64,000 nt of DNA, taken from assembly GCA_025558095.1 (NCBI GenBank), contig JAIVFI010000016.1, positions 124,001-188,000 of the forward strand, read 5' to 3'. The position numbers and the translations under genes were made by a program. The stretch is from Hyaloraphidium curvatum (lineage: Eukaryota > Monoblepharomycota > Hyaloraphidiomycetes > Hyaloraphidiales > Hyaloraphidiaceae). Shown one piece after another: positions 32,330-41,326 of this stretch. Below the pieces are notes generated by a model. The model saw nothing but the letters and a program-made list of their open reading frames with translations. It ran no database searches and was not told the DNA's origin. Every line of letters starts with the position of its first letter. Within the stretch, counting starts at the first letter, position 1.

Positions 32330-33267
32330 CGTAGAACAAACCCAGCTTTCTTCGCCAACCGCGTGCCAGATGGCGCGTACAGCCCCTTCATTTGCTACAT
32401 TTTGGGCCTCCTGCACCCGGACGTGACCGTGGAGGAGGGCAACGGCCAGTGCAAAGTCTGCGAGAAGTCGATGGCGTCCTCACCCCTAACGCGCCTTCGC
32501 CTGCTCGGGCAGTGCAAAAGCCGCCGCCACCCGCCACCAGGCTATCAACAACGCTTAGCTCGAGATCCTCCGCGCCATCCCCAACGTTCCCCTGCACGTC
32601 GTCAAGGAAGCCGTGCTCGCCCCGCCGGACGGCCCCCGCTCCCCCGCAGCCGGCGACTTCTGCTACCCCCGATCACCATGCAACGGAGGTGGCCCTCGAA
32701 CATCCCGACCGCGGGACCACCAACACGGACCATCGCTGCGACGCCTACGTGTGGCTCCTCAGCTCCTCGCTCAGGTGGTTCATCGACATCTCGGTCACCT
32801 ACCCGAACCCCGCGCAAATCCCCGCAGCGGCCACCCAGGAGCTTGCGGCGCGCTATCTCGCAAAGATCCGGCACTACCAGCGCTACTATCTGATCCGGAC
32901 CAACGCTCCGACTTCTCTCGTTCCCGCAGTAATGGAATCTCCGGGGACCTTCCATCCCGAGTTTGAGCGGCTTCTTCAGCAGCTCTCCCTCCTCGCATTC
33001 CCCCGCGGCCCTGACCCTGACGGCCCCTGGGATGACATCGATGGGCTGAGGGCCCTCTTCATGACTTCGGCTCGCCAGCGGCTTACGGCGGCCCTGGTGC
33101 GCGGCACAGAACCCATACTCCGACGCTGGGTCAATCTCTGCGTTCGCGGCAACGGCGGCGGCTCGGCTGGAGGTTCTTCGGACGGCCAGGACTCGGGATC
33201 GGGATCGCCGCAGGGGGCGTCCACGGCGGCTGGGATGGCGGCCGGTGAGGCAAGTCGTCGGATGTAG
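32330..33267 (+). mobile_element. Degenerate 3' end of a non-LTR retrotransposon
   Basis: Coding remnant of the C-terminal part of a LINE-like polyprotein. From left to right, in different frames, it shows GLLHPDVTVEEGNGQCKVC (start of a CxxC...C zinc motif), then VDGVLTPN, then CSGSAKAAATRHQAINNA followed by a TAG. After these comes an intact 3' part (about 32690-33267) with HRCDAYVWLL, WFIDISVTYPNPAQIPAAA, RYLAKIRHYQRYYLI, PGTFHPEFERLLQQLSLLAFPRG and ALFMTSARQRLTAALVRGTEPIL. This order (zinc motif then a short D...DVSVT-type domain) is what follows reverse transcriptase in elements with a restriction-like endonuclease. No RT motifs lie upstream, so the copy is 5' truncated, with at least two frame changes and one stop. 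No poly(A) tail or clear target duplication is seen. Confidence 0.65.
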
Positions 33268-33499
33268 GGCACGGCTCAGTGGCTTTACGAGATGGAAGGG
33301 TAGTTTTCGGGGGGCAGGGCTTCGCTTTCTTGTAAATCGTTGTTGAGAAATCAGTCACGAAGAAAGTCAGTCAGTCAGCGCCGCGGGTCCAGACCCACCG
33401 GCCCCCGCCGTTCTTCCTTATCCGACAGAGGAGAGCGTCAGTCAGCCGGTTGACGGTTCCGGCGGCGGTCTTGCACAGGGCGATCTGCGAAGAGGCAGC

Positions 33500-36185
33500 A
33501 TGGGGTGGGTCTTTGGCGTGGCCGCCGCACACCCCGCCCGGACCTCGGACTCACCACCCGAACGTTCCCGCAGGAATGCCTTCCTGGCCGCGTGCCTCCT
33601 CGGCGCCACCCTACTCGGCGCCGCCCTCCTCGCCGCCCCCGCGGCCGGCCTCTCAGTTCCCCGCCTCCCCCTCGCGGAGGTGGTCCGCCGCGCGGACGGC
33701 ATCTTTGTCGGCGCCGTCTCCGGCGCCACATCGCGCCGCGACGGCAAGTTCATACTGACGGACGTCACCTACCGCGTCAACGAGACCCTGGTGGCCGGCG
33801 ATGCCGGCACGGTGGCCGCCGCCACGACCGTGCTGACATACTGGGGAGGCACCATCGGCGACGAGACCCAGAGGATCGCGGGCTTCGAGATGCCTCAGCC
33901 CGGGCGCACCTACGTCCTGGCCACGCGGCGGCGGGACGGCGACACCGCGCCGTTCCCCGTGGTCGGCGTGAACCAGGGGCAGCTGCTCGTTGACGGCGCC
34001 GTGCTCCGGGATTCCGGGGGCGACCCGCTCGTCGTGCGGCGCAACGGCGCCGTCGTGCTCTTCCACGAGGCAGCAGCGGCTCCCCCAGGCATGGCAGCGG
34101 ACGAGGCGTCCAGGCCGGCCTCGCTGGCGGATCTCAAGGCCTACCTCGCCTCTAGCCGCCGCACCGCCATTCTCGCCGCCCCGAAGGCCGACTTCGGCTT
34201 CATCGCGTCTCCTCCGGTGCATGTGCCATCCCCGGTCGCCGCGGACGAAGCCCTTAACGGCGCAAACACGACGAAGCCCCCGGCGGGGCTGCCCCGCCCT
34301 GCCCAGGCGCCTGCTGCGACCACCAAAGCCGGCCCCGGATCCTTTGGCGGCGCCTACAACGTCGCTGAGGTCAACGCGACTGCCATCATGCCGGCTACGC
34401 GCTTGGGCAAAAGGTACAACTACCTGGGCGGGCGCTGGCGCGAGGGGGTCACGATGAATCAGTGGCCCGCTGGCTATCCTTCCTGGGAGCCGCGCTACCA
34501 TCTGAACGACCAGTACACGATGGCGCAGTGGAACGAGTACGTTGGGCTCATATCGATTCGTGGCACACCGACTTCCATGGAGGCTCGCTCGTGGAACAAT
34601 GTGGGCCGATTGCGGATCGAGCTGGAGCCGTCGTTGTCGTTCTAATCGTTGGTCCCGGCCGTTTCAGGGCATGAACGATATGGTCGGGATCATTGACGAC
34701 TCGGTCGGGCTGCCGAAGTACAACATCAAGATCAGCGATGCTCTGGGGGTCGCACCGCAGTTTTTTGTCGGCGGCTTCATGGTCGAATGCGACGTCCTGA
34801 TCAGCTCGCACTACACGTGGACCAGCGACGCTACTGCAATGTGGGCTCGTACAACGTCTGCCAACTCCATGTACAACACCCTCCTGCACGAGGTCGGGCA
34901 CTGCCTCGGGCTGGATCACGATCACTTCAAGCTGTCGGCGATGAACTACGGGGTTGGCTGGAGCGGCCTCCCGTACGTCTTCATGGACGACATCCAAGGG
35001 CTCCGTGCCCTATATCCGTCAAGGATCCAGACCGTGACAGACTTTGCCGTCTACATGTTTGTGCCCGAGGGCGGCGAGTTTGGCGTCCCCGGCGTCAGGC
35101 TTCCAACCCAGGTTGTGGCGGGCGACACGATGGCCGTCTCGCGTTTTTGGATCGAGAACGTCGGCACGGAGAGGCTGAACGAGATCACCATGAACGCATA
35201 CATTTCCACCGACCTGACCATCGGCAACGGCAACGACCGCTACATGACGACGATCTACTTCCCCGGTTACTCGATGGTGCGCGGGCAAGCTGCGCGTTTG
35301 GATTCGGACGTCTCCTTTGTGGTGCCGCAGGACACGGATGCGGGAAGCTACCACATCGTTTTCGCCGCCCAGAACAACGGCATGGCCCACGCGAGCATAC
35401 CTGCCGGCACTTTCCCGGGGTATGCCAACTCGGGTAACCACATTGCGTTCAGCAGGGAAAAGGTCAGGGTCTTTGCCCGCCTTGAGAGCGCGTGGTTCGA
35501 GGACGCCGGCTCCCGCGTCTACAGCTTGACGAAAGGACGCGCGTACACTTTTGTGGTTAGATTCTACGGCAAGTCGGACGGCGCTTCGGTTGATGTCCAG
35601 TCGGCCGGCTTGTCTATCGGAGCCTTTACGGTCTACGTTCCTGCCGGAGAGAGGGATGGAAGATCCCCCATCACCCTCGGAGAAGGCTTTACGGACACGG
35701 AGCTCCGGCTGGATGCCACGTACGGCGGCTTAACAGTTTGGGCCTCTGCCACCGTCCCCGCGACGAACCCGTGCAGGATAAACAACGGAGGGTGCTTCCC
35801 CTCCGCAACTTGCACCAACGACGGCGGATGGGCCGTGTGCAGGTGCCCGAACGGCTGGACCGGCGATGGATACTGGTGTGAGCGGCGCAAGGTCAATGTC
35901 AGGCTCGTCGTGGCCAACGCCTCGGTCCGGCCGGGTGCCCGCGTAACCCTTGGGGCCACCCTGACCAGGGCCGACAACCGGCAGCCGATCGCAGGGGTTC
36001 AGCTCGTGTTCAGGGTGGGGTCCAGGGACGTGGGGAGGGCAAACACCAACCGGCAGGGAATCGCCACGTTCACGTATGCTGCACCGAGGTCGCTCGCGCG
36101 AGGGCGGCAGACGATCACGGTGCGATACGGGGGCAGCTCGAGCTTCAACGCGGGTTCGGGCACGGCGAGGCTGACGGTCAGCTGA
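33500..36185 (+). CDS. Secreted matrixin-like metalloprotease with EGF and Ig-like modules
   Basis: Two exons, 33500-34600 and 34668-36185, 872 residues; the intron 34601-34667 (GTGGGC, TTCTAATC branch, TTTCAG) joins in phase 0. A basic N-terminus is followed by a hydrophobic signal segment (FLAACLLGATLLGAALLAAPA, about 28-48). A prodomain-like region reads AEVVRRADGIFVGAVSG. The catalytic region has LLHEVGHCLGLDHDHF (HExxHxxxxxHD zinc motif) and a Met-turn SAMNYG. C-terminal to it lie a CARDB-like beta domain, one EGF-like module (NPCRINNGGCFPSATCTNDG), and a bacterial-Ig-like domain (VRPGARVTLGATLTRADN...GIATFTYAAP). Pro-region inhibition by a Cys switch is not obvious. It probably acts extracellularly or on the cell wall or matrix. 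The exon 1 donor is chosen by phase and consensus. Confidence 0.85.
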
Positions 36186-36270
36186 GCTGCGGAGCATTGG
36201 ATTCGTTGAAGCTGTTGTGAAGGTACGGGACATTACTCTATTGGGAGATTAACCATTCGATCGGGCACGG

Positions 36271-36350
36271 CCCCCGGGGGAGTTCCCGGGGAATCCCGAG
36301 GGAGTCCCCGGGGGAGCCCGGGGGAGTCCCCGGAGGCCGGCTCGGGGGGT
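36271..36350. repeat. GC-rich palindromic short repeats just 5' of a TATA-like box
   Basis: About 80 nt built from overlapping copies of CCCGGGGGAG and GAGTCCCCGG, including perfect palindromes CCCCCGGGGG and TTCCCGGGGAA. TATAAA follows at 36350-36355. No protein-coding gene starts shortly downstream on the plus strand, so if TATAAA is a promoter element its transcript is unidentified. Confidence 0.7.
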
Positions 36351-36751
36351 ATAAAGAGTGGGACATTGTAAACGGGAGAATCTTGGTCGTCTGCAACCTC
36401 AACGTGCCCTCCGTATCGTGCGGCTCTGACGTGCGGTTCCCCGGCCGTTGCGCCCGTGTTCTGAGAGCCCTTTGGGACGCACCTCCGGAAACCTTCCGCG
36501 CTTTGCTAAGAACATTCGTCACCGTTCGCTAATCTACATCCAGGGCCTACCCGACCCGAAGAGCCAAGCGGGATTCGCGCGCCGGGTTCGAGCTTCAGGC
36601 CCGGTTCGACCCGGACCGTCGCACTGTGCTTTAGACTATTAGGGAGAAAAGAAGGCCATGATGGTGTATTTGCTGGCTACGACGGCAGGGCTATACATGA
36701 CCGGGTACTCTTCACACAACTCTAGGCCAGATGCTCGCTGATTGTGGTCTA

Positions 36752-37215
36752 TCAGGCGCCCTTAATGAGTGTGGCACTGCCAGCAGCGGAGTGCTCGCCT
36801 TCGTGCTCCTCGAGCTCGGCCAGCGTGGCGATCGCGTTCGCGATGATCTGCGCGATCCGTCAGGCTCCGCGCGAAGACACCCTCGGGATCGACCCACCGC
36901 GTACTTGTAGTTGCCAAGGTCGCGCACGGTCTTGATGTGGAGCTCGGCAAAGGTCTTGTCCTTCTCCTCGCTTATGCCCTTGAGCATGGACGGGGGCCAG
37001 TCCAGGATCTCGCTGATCGACGTCCCGCAGGTTGTGACAGACCCAGACCGGGGAAGAGTCTGGACTGTCCGCCGTGAGGCGAAAGGAAAAGAGGCCAACA
37101 AATTGTATTCGATGCGTGCTGCCTGGTGGGGCGCAGGCCGCGCCTGAGGCAATACATCGGAAGGACGTCGAAAGTCATCTGCAGTCCTCCGGACGCCATC
37201 CACGTCCCGATCCAC
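36752..37215 (-). CDS. Small helical protein or gene remnant, 5' end unresolved
   Basis: The 3' part is clear: an exon down to 36898 reads TSISEILDWPPSMLKGISEE and KTFAELHIKTVRDLGNYKYA. A 50-nt intron (36897-36848, GTGGGT ... CCTGACGG ... GCGCAG) follows, then 36847-36752 (IIANAIATLAELEEHEGEHS ... LIKGA stop). The piece from SEILDWPPSML to KYAIIANAIATLAELE resembles short helix-hairpin-helix-like modules that pair a LPPSALKGVS element with KTIRDLA..KY, found alone or at protein C-termini. I cannot name the family. Upstream, plausible coding pieces in two other frames (MDLWIGTWMASGGLQMTFDV at about 37190-37230; MLRFHLVADPDQVCRGLIM ending in TAG at 37242-37302) suggest a longer gene that is either multiply spliced or decayed. 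Confidence 0.5.
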
Positions 37216-37556
37216 AAGTCCATCCCGGGTCCTTGAGCCCCCCTACATGATGAGCCCTCGGCAGACCTGGTCTGGGTCTGCCACAAGGTGGAAACGCAGC
37301 ATGTCCTTAGAACGCTACGTCAAGTGTCCCCTTTTCCTTGCGCAAAGCCAATCCCGTGCGGCCACACCCCCCTCCCAAATGCGCGCTTCTCTCGGGGAGT
37401 CCGCCCACGCGGCCCTCTTTGCCGTGCTTTTGGTGCTCCTGGCGGCGCCCGGGACGACGTAGGTCTTCCGCCGTGGCCGCGACGGGCTCGCTGACCTTAG
37501 TTCCCGACACAGCCCCGGGGCCTCCCCCGGCCGACCCTCTGCTGTTTTCCGGCGCC
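37216..37556. other. Intergenic with coding debris
   Basis: It contains the minus-strand fragment MLRFHLVADPDQVCRGLIM (37302-37242, followed by TAG), probably related to the small gene on its 3' side. The rest shows no recognisable feature. Confidence 0.4.
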
Positions 37557-37697
37557 CACGGCGTACTCGCCGGATGACCCGTCCGCGAGCACGCAGTCGG
37601 CGTTGCACGACAAGCCCCTCGATCCCGCGGTCAGAAAGATGCGGGAGCCGGCAGATAAGGACAGAGGTGTAGCCCCGGCTGGAGCAGCCACAGGTTC
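37557..37697 (-). pseudogene. Duplicated fragment of the receptor-like kinase ectodomain
   Basis: Roughly 140 nt on the minus strand encode AAPAGATPLSLSAGSRIFLT and then GSRGLSCNADCVLADGSSGE. This matches the exon at about 19940-20080 of the receptor-like kinase gene on the plus strand at about 90% of nucleotides by eye (for example ATCTTTCTGACCGCGGGATC is identical in both). Similarity stops abruptly after GEYAV on one side and near the stalk boundary on the other. No kinase or other exon lies beside it, so it is an inverted partial duplicate rather than a gene, unless it is an exon of an unseen transcript. Confidence 0.75.
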
Positions 37698-37872
37698 CGC
37701 GATCGCTCACCAGGACCACAGGGATCGAGTGCACCGCGATCACCAAGACCGACGAGGCAGCGGAGAACGAGGGTGGGGCTGGAAAGGAGGAGAGGTCGAA
37801 ACACTGGCTACATACACTTTACTGCCTTGCCGCTGCCTGGACTCAAGAACCCGAATGCTACCCCGACGATGC

Positions 37873-39558
37873 CTACCCGGGCGCCGCCGCTGCTCCTCCG
37901 GCCGGGACCGACGACGCCTCCCCCGGCGCCGCCGCCGCCCCCGCGACGGGCACCGAAGCCCCGCCCGCGGGAACCTCGGTCAGGCTCGTCAGCGACAGCG
38001 CCGTTCCCCGCCTGAGCGTGCGCCGGAGCGTGAGCCCCGGGAGCTCCACCGAGCCCGTCGACTCCACTTTTCGGATGTCGGGCAGCGAGTCGTGGTCGTC
38101 CGGCGACGCCGCCGCCGATTGGGGCATTGCGGCGCCGGCAACTGGGATCGGCGAGGTGGAAGAGAGATCGGGGATGAGGTTCGGCAGCTCGGCCGACTGG
38201 CGGTTGAGCGTCTGCGAGATGGCCAAGGGGGAGGCGAGGGTCCGCGAGAGGGTGGTGGAGAGCTCTTTGGCGGCCTGCGCCTGCGCGTCCAGCCCCGCTC
38301 CCAGCAGCGCGGTGTCATCGGCCGTCCGCGCGGTGTCGAGCGCGGGCTCGGGGAGCTTCACCGGCGCGGGCGCGATGCCGAGCAGCTGGTCGTTGATGGA
38401 TTTCAGCTGCGAGAGGTAGGTCTCGGGCACCATGTTCCTGATCCACGGGTGGTCCAGCGCCTCGGCGGCCGTCATGCGCTTCCGCGGGCTGATGGTCAGC
38501 AGCCGCTTCACAAAGTCCTTGGCCTCGGCCGATATGGGCTTCCACTCCTCCGAGTCGAACTGCGGCCCCTTGGCCTGCTTGGCCAATATGTCCATGTAGT
38601 CCACGCCGCCGTCGAAGGGCCCGTACCCGCACAGGAGGTGGTGGGCGAGCACGCCCATGGACCAATCGTCGCATTTCGAGGTGTACTTGACCCCCTCGAT
38701 GACCTCGGGCGCGGTGAAGCTGGGCGTGCCCATGCCGACCGTCGTGGTGAAGTCCGTGGGGCCACGCAGCTGCTTGCTGATGCCAAAGTCCACCAGCACG
38801 ATCCGCGAGTCGAACTCGGGGCCCGAGAAGAGCACGTTGTGGGTCTTGAGGTCGCGGTGCAGCACGCCCTTGGCGTGCACGTAGGCCAGGGCGTTGCACA
38901 GCACGGCGGCGATGCAGGCCGCGTCGCGCTCGGTGTAGTGGCCCAGCTGCTCGATCCGGTCGAACAGCTCGCCGCCGGCGGCCTGCTCGAACACCAGGCA
39001 CACATGCTCCTTGGTCTCGAACCAGTCCAGCAGCTGGATCACGTTCGGGTGGTGCAGCTGGGTCAGGATGGCGATCTCGGTCAGGGCCTCGGCCACGTGG
39101 CTGGCCTTGAAGAGCGAGCCCTTGACGACGTGCTTGACGGCGACGGGGGTGCCCGAGGGCGCGTGCACGGCGGCCGACACGTAGCCCGACACGCCCTGGC
39201 CGAGCTTCTTGACCTCCTTGTATAATTTCCTTTTCCTCTCGCCCGCCTCGACGGCGGCGGCGACCTGCTTCTTTGTGCGCTCTGCCGGCAGCGGCGGCGG
39301 GTCTGCGGCGCCGGCGGGGCCGAGCCGCGGCGACTGCGCGCCCGACGCGAACGGAATGCGCGGCGCATCGGCCGCGGCCAATTTGGGCGACGGCCCCGCG
39401 AGCGAAGCGGCGGGCAGCGGCGCGAGCGGCGACGGCGGCGCGGGAGACGCCACGCCGACGAGCACCGGCGACGCCGCCGGCCCGCTCTTGGCCGCGCCGC
39501 CGACGTCGCTCGAGTGCGACTCGGTCCGCTTGAGCAGCTTGCTGAACAGCCCGGACAT
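37873..39558 (-). CDS. CaMK-like serine/threonine protein kinase
   Basis: Single exon, 561 residues from MSGLFSKLLKRTESHS; in-frame upstream codons exist to 39711 but lack a typical start context. The N-terminal 120 residues are Ala/Pro/Ser rich. The kinase domain (about 125-390) has LGQGVSGYVSAAVH, VAVKHVVKG (catalytic Lys), EIAILTQLHHPNVIQLLDWF, HRDLKTHNVLF, VDFGISKQL, GTPSFTAPEVI (activation-loop end) and CDDWSMGVLAHHLLCGYGPF, finishing RKRMTAAEALDHPWI. This is complete and should be active. The hinge and C-lobe resemble CAMK-group kinases. The C-terminal 170 residues are disordered and end in repeated VPVAGAAAAPGEASSVPAGG-type sequence. No calmodulin site is obvious, so calcium control is not claimed. 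Confidence 0.88.
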   Translation of the reverse strand: MSGLFSKLLKRTESHSSDVGGAAKSGPAASPVLVGVASPAPPSPLAPLPAASLAGPSPKLAAADAPRIPFASGAQSPRLGPAGAADPPPLPAERTKKQVAAAVEAGERKRKLYKEVKKLGQGVSGYVSAAVHAPSGTPVAVKHVVKGSLFKASHVAEALTEIAILTQLHHPNVIQLLDWFETKEHVCLVFEQAAGGELFDRIEQLGHYTERDAACIAAVLCNALAYVHAKGVLHRDLKTHNVLFSGPEFDSRIVLVDFGISKQLRGPTDFTTTVGMGTPSFTAPEVIEGVKYTSKCDDWSMGVLAHHLLCGYGPFDGGVDYMDILAKQAKGPQFDSEEWKPISAEAKDFVKRLLTISPRKRMTAAEALDHPWIRNMVPETYLSQLKSINDQLLGIAPAPVKLPEPALDTARTADDTALLGAGLDAQAQAAKELSTTLSRTLASPLAISQTLNRQSAELPNLIPDLSSTSPIPVAGAAMPQSAAASPDDHDSLPDIRKVESTGSVELPGLTLRRTLRRGTALSLTSLTEVPAGGASVPVAGAAAAPGEASSVPAGGAAAAPG

Positions 39559-40010
39559 CGCGGCGCTGGCGATGCCGCGGAGTTTGCTGCGGTCCCCCGA
39601 GGCGGCGCAGCGCCAAAACCCTGAACTCGCTGATATCTGGCAGGCGCCCGCCTCGCCGACCTTAGCAATGAGCGGACATAGGAGACATAGAGGACAGTAG
39701 TCGCCTCCCATGTGCTGGAATCAGCTTTTGACAGGCGGAATCAAGGCCTCGGTCGCCCGACTAGTTTCCCCGCACAGCCCTCACTCCCAGGTCACCCGAC
39801 ATTCTCGACCATCTTCGCTGTAGTTCGTGTATGTCACTGAGATTCCGTTCTGGGATGATGGTGATGAGGGCCTGCTGTCCCTTGATGCCTTGAGAGGTGA
39901 CGTGTCGTTGGCGTGATCGACTCGTCTGGGTGACTGGGCGGGCGCGCGAGTCGATCGACAACAACGACAACCCACCAGCGCCGCGCAGGGAATCCGACCG
40001 CCCCCGAACC
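39559..40010. promoter_or_regulatory. Divergent intergenic region
   Basis: About 450 nt between the CaMK-like kinase (minus) and the first GT25-like gene (plus), expected to carry both promoters. No TATA box or repeat is noted. The minus-strand open frame here is antisense to the start of the GT25 gene. Confidence 0.4.
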
Positions 40011-41228
40011 ATGTTCTCCTCGATGGGCTCCACCGCCGGCCCCAAGCTCCTCTTCCGCCTCGTCCTCGCCTTCCTCCTCGCCTTCGCCTTCTGGTCCCTC
40101 TCCCCCCCCTCCCCGCACATCCCCGCTCTCGGCGGCCTCCCCCCCGCCAACGCCACCCTCGACCTCTCCGAAATCCTCGTGATCTCCCTCCCCGCCGCCA
40201 AGGCGCGGCGCAGGATGCTCTCGGACCTCGCCCGGCTCTCGGGGCTCAGGCTGACCTTCGTCGACGCCGTCGGGCCGGGATCGGCGGAGATCGACCTCAC
40301 GCGCAGGGTGCTGGGAGATCGCGTGGCCGAGCTGCGGGACTACGAGATAGCGATATGGTGGTCGCACCACCGCGCGTGGACACGCGCCGCGGACCTCGCC
40401 TCCCGACCGCACGCCTCGTTCGCGCGGCGGAGGATGCACGAGATCGCGAGCAACCGAACGGAGCGGATCGGTGCGGGGGAGCCGAAGGTGCTCATCCTCG
40501 AGGACGACGTGGACTGGGAGCTCGACGTGCGGTCCCGCTTCTCACACCTCCTCCGCGCGGTCCCGCGGTGGGGCGTGGAGGGCGATCCTCCGCGCGCGGT
40601 GGAGGGTGCCGACATGCTCTACGTCGGTTGGTGCTTCGAAGAAAACGTTTCGGTACCTTTGGAGTCCTGGCGGGGAAAATCGAGGGTCCTGGGCGAGGTG
40701 CGGGTCCCCGCCGGGGATTCGGGCGATCCGCCCGCGAGGACCTACGCGCTCGCGAGGCCCATCTTCCCGTGCTGCCAGCAGTACGTTGTCCCAATCCGCC
40801 GCGCGAAACGAGCCGCTGACATTCGGACTCCCGATCGCAGCGCCTACATCCTGACCGCCTCCGCCGCCGCCCACCTCGCGCTCACCTCCCTCCCGCACCA
40901 CGCCCTCACCTCGCGCTTCCCCGCCCCTTACCTCCCCGGGAAGCGCTGGGCGGCCGTCGACATCCACGTCGCCAACGGGCCCGCCAAGGAGCACCTCCGC
41001 GCGGCGGTCGTGCATCCGCCGCTGTTCAGGCAGCTACCCGAGGGGGCCAAGCCGCAGGGGGAGGGGCTGCTGAGGGGGGCGAGGGGGGAGTATTGGAAGA
41101 AGAGGGGGGGGAGGGAGGGGGAGGAGAGCCAGTTCAAGCTGATCGAGGCGGAGAGGGGGGAGGAGATGGGCAACGCGGGGAAGAGGGGAAAGGATCGGAA
41201 GGAAAAGGACGGGGAGAAGGAGGGTTGA
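40011..41228 (+). CDS. GT25-like glycosyltransferase, copy A
   Basis: Two exons, 40011-40780 and 40841-41228 (intron 60 nt: GTACGT, GCTGACATT branch, CGCAG), 385 residues. An N-terminal signal anchor (LLFRLVLAFLLAFAFWSLS, about 13-31) predicts a type II Golgi-like protein. The catalytic part starts ILVISLPAAKARRRMLSDLARLSGLRLTFVDAVG, the classic opening of family GT25 (LPS glycosyltransferases and procollagen galactosyltransferases). It continues VLILEDDVDWELD (acidic metal/sugar-nucleotide motif) and LYVGWCFE, then HAYILTASAAAHLA after the intron. The last 75 residues are Lys/Glu/Gly-rich low complexity. It is a paralogue of the gene at 42503 with an intron at the same position. Donor and acceptor sugars are unknown. 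The long antisense frames are shadows. Confidence 0.87.
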   Translation: MFSSMGSTAGPKLLFRLVLAFLLAFAFWSLSPPSPHIPALGGLPPANATLDLSEILVISLPAAKARRRMLSDLARLSGLRLTFVDAVGPGSAEIDLTRRVLGDRVAELRDYEIAIWWSHHRAWTRAADLASRPHASFARRRMHEIASNRTERIGAGEPKVLILEDDVDWELDVRSRFSHLLRAVPRWGVEGDPPRAVEGADMLYVGWCFEENVSVPLESWRGKSRVLGEVRVPAGDSGDPPARTYALARPIFPCCQQYVVPIRRAKRAADIRTPDRSAYILTASAAAHLALTSLPHHALTSRFPAPYLPGKRWAAVDIHVANGPAKEHLRAAVVHPPLFRQLPEGAKPQGEGLLRGARGEYWKKRGGREGEESQFKLIEAERGEEMGNAGKRGKDRKEKDGEKEG

Positions 41229-41326
41229 TTTACACCGCTTTGGGTTTTGCTGGGGAATGTTGGACTCCGTCGTCTCGATCTTGATTGCAGCCCGCTCGTC
41301 CGCGAAAAGCCCCCCGCGCCGCATGA

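Noticed and set aside
37603..39225. 540-codon plus-strand open frame
   Set aside because: It is antisense to the complete CaMK-like kinase with intact catalytic motifs and consists of Arg/Gly/His-rich sequence typical of GC shadows.
40781..40840. Twenty-residue insertion in GT25-like copy A
   Set aside because: It is a 60-nt in-frame intron with GTACGT and GCTGACATT; copy B has an intron at the same place but of another length and sequence.
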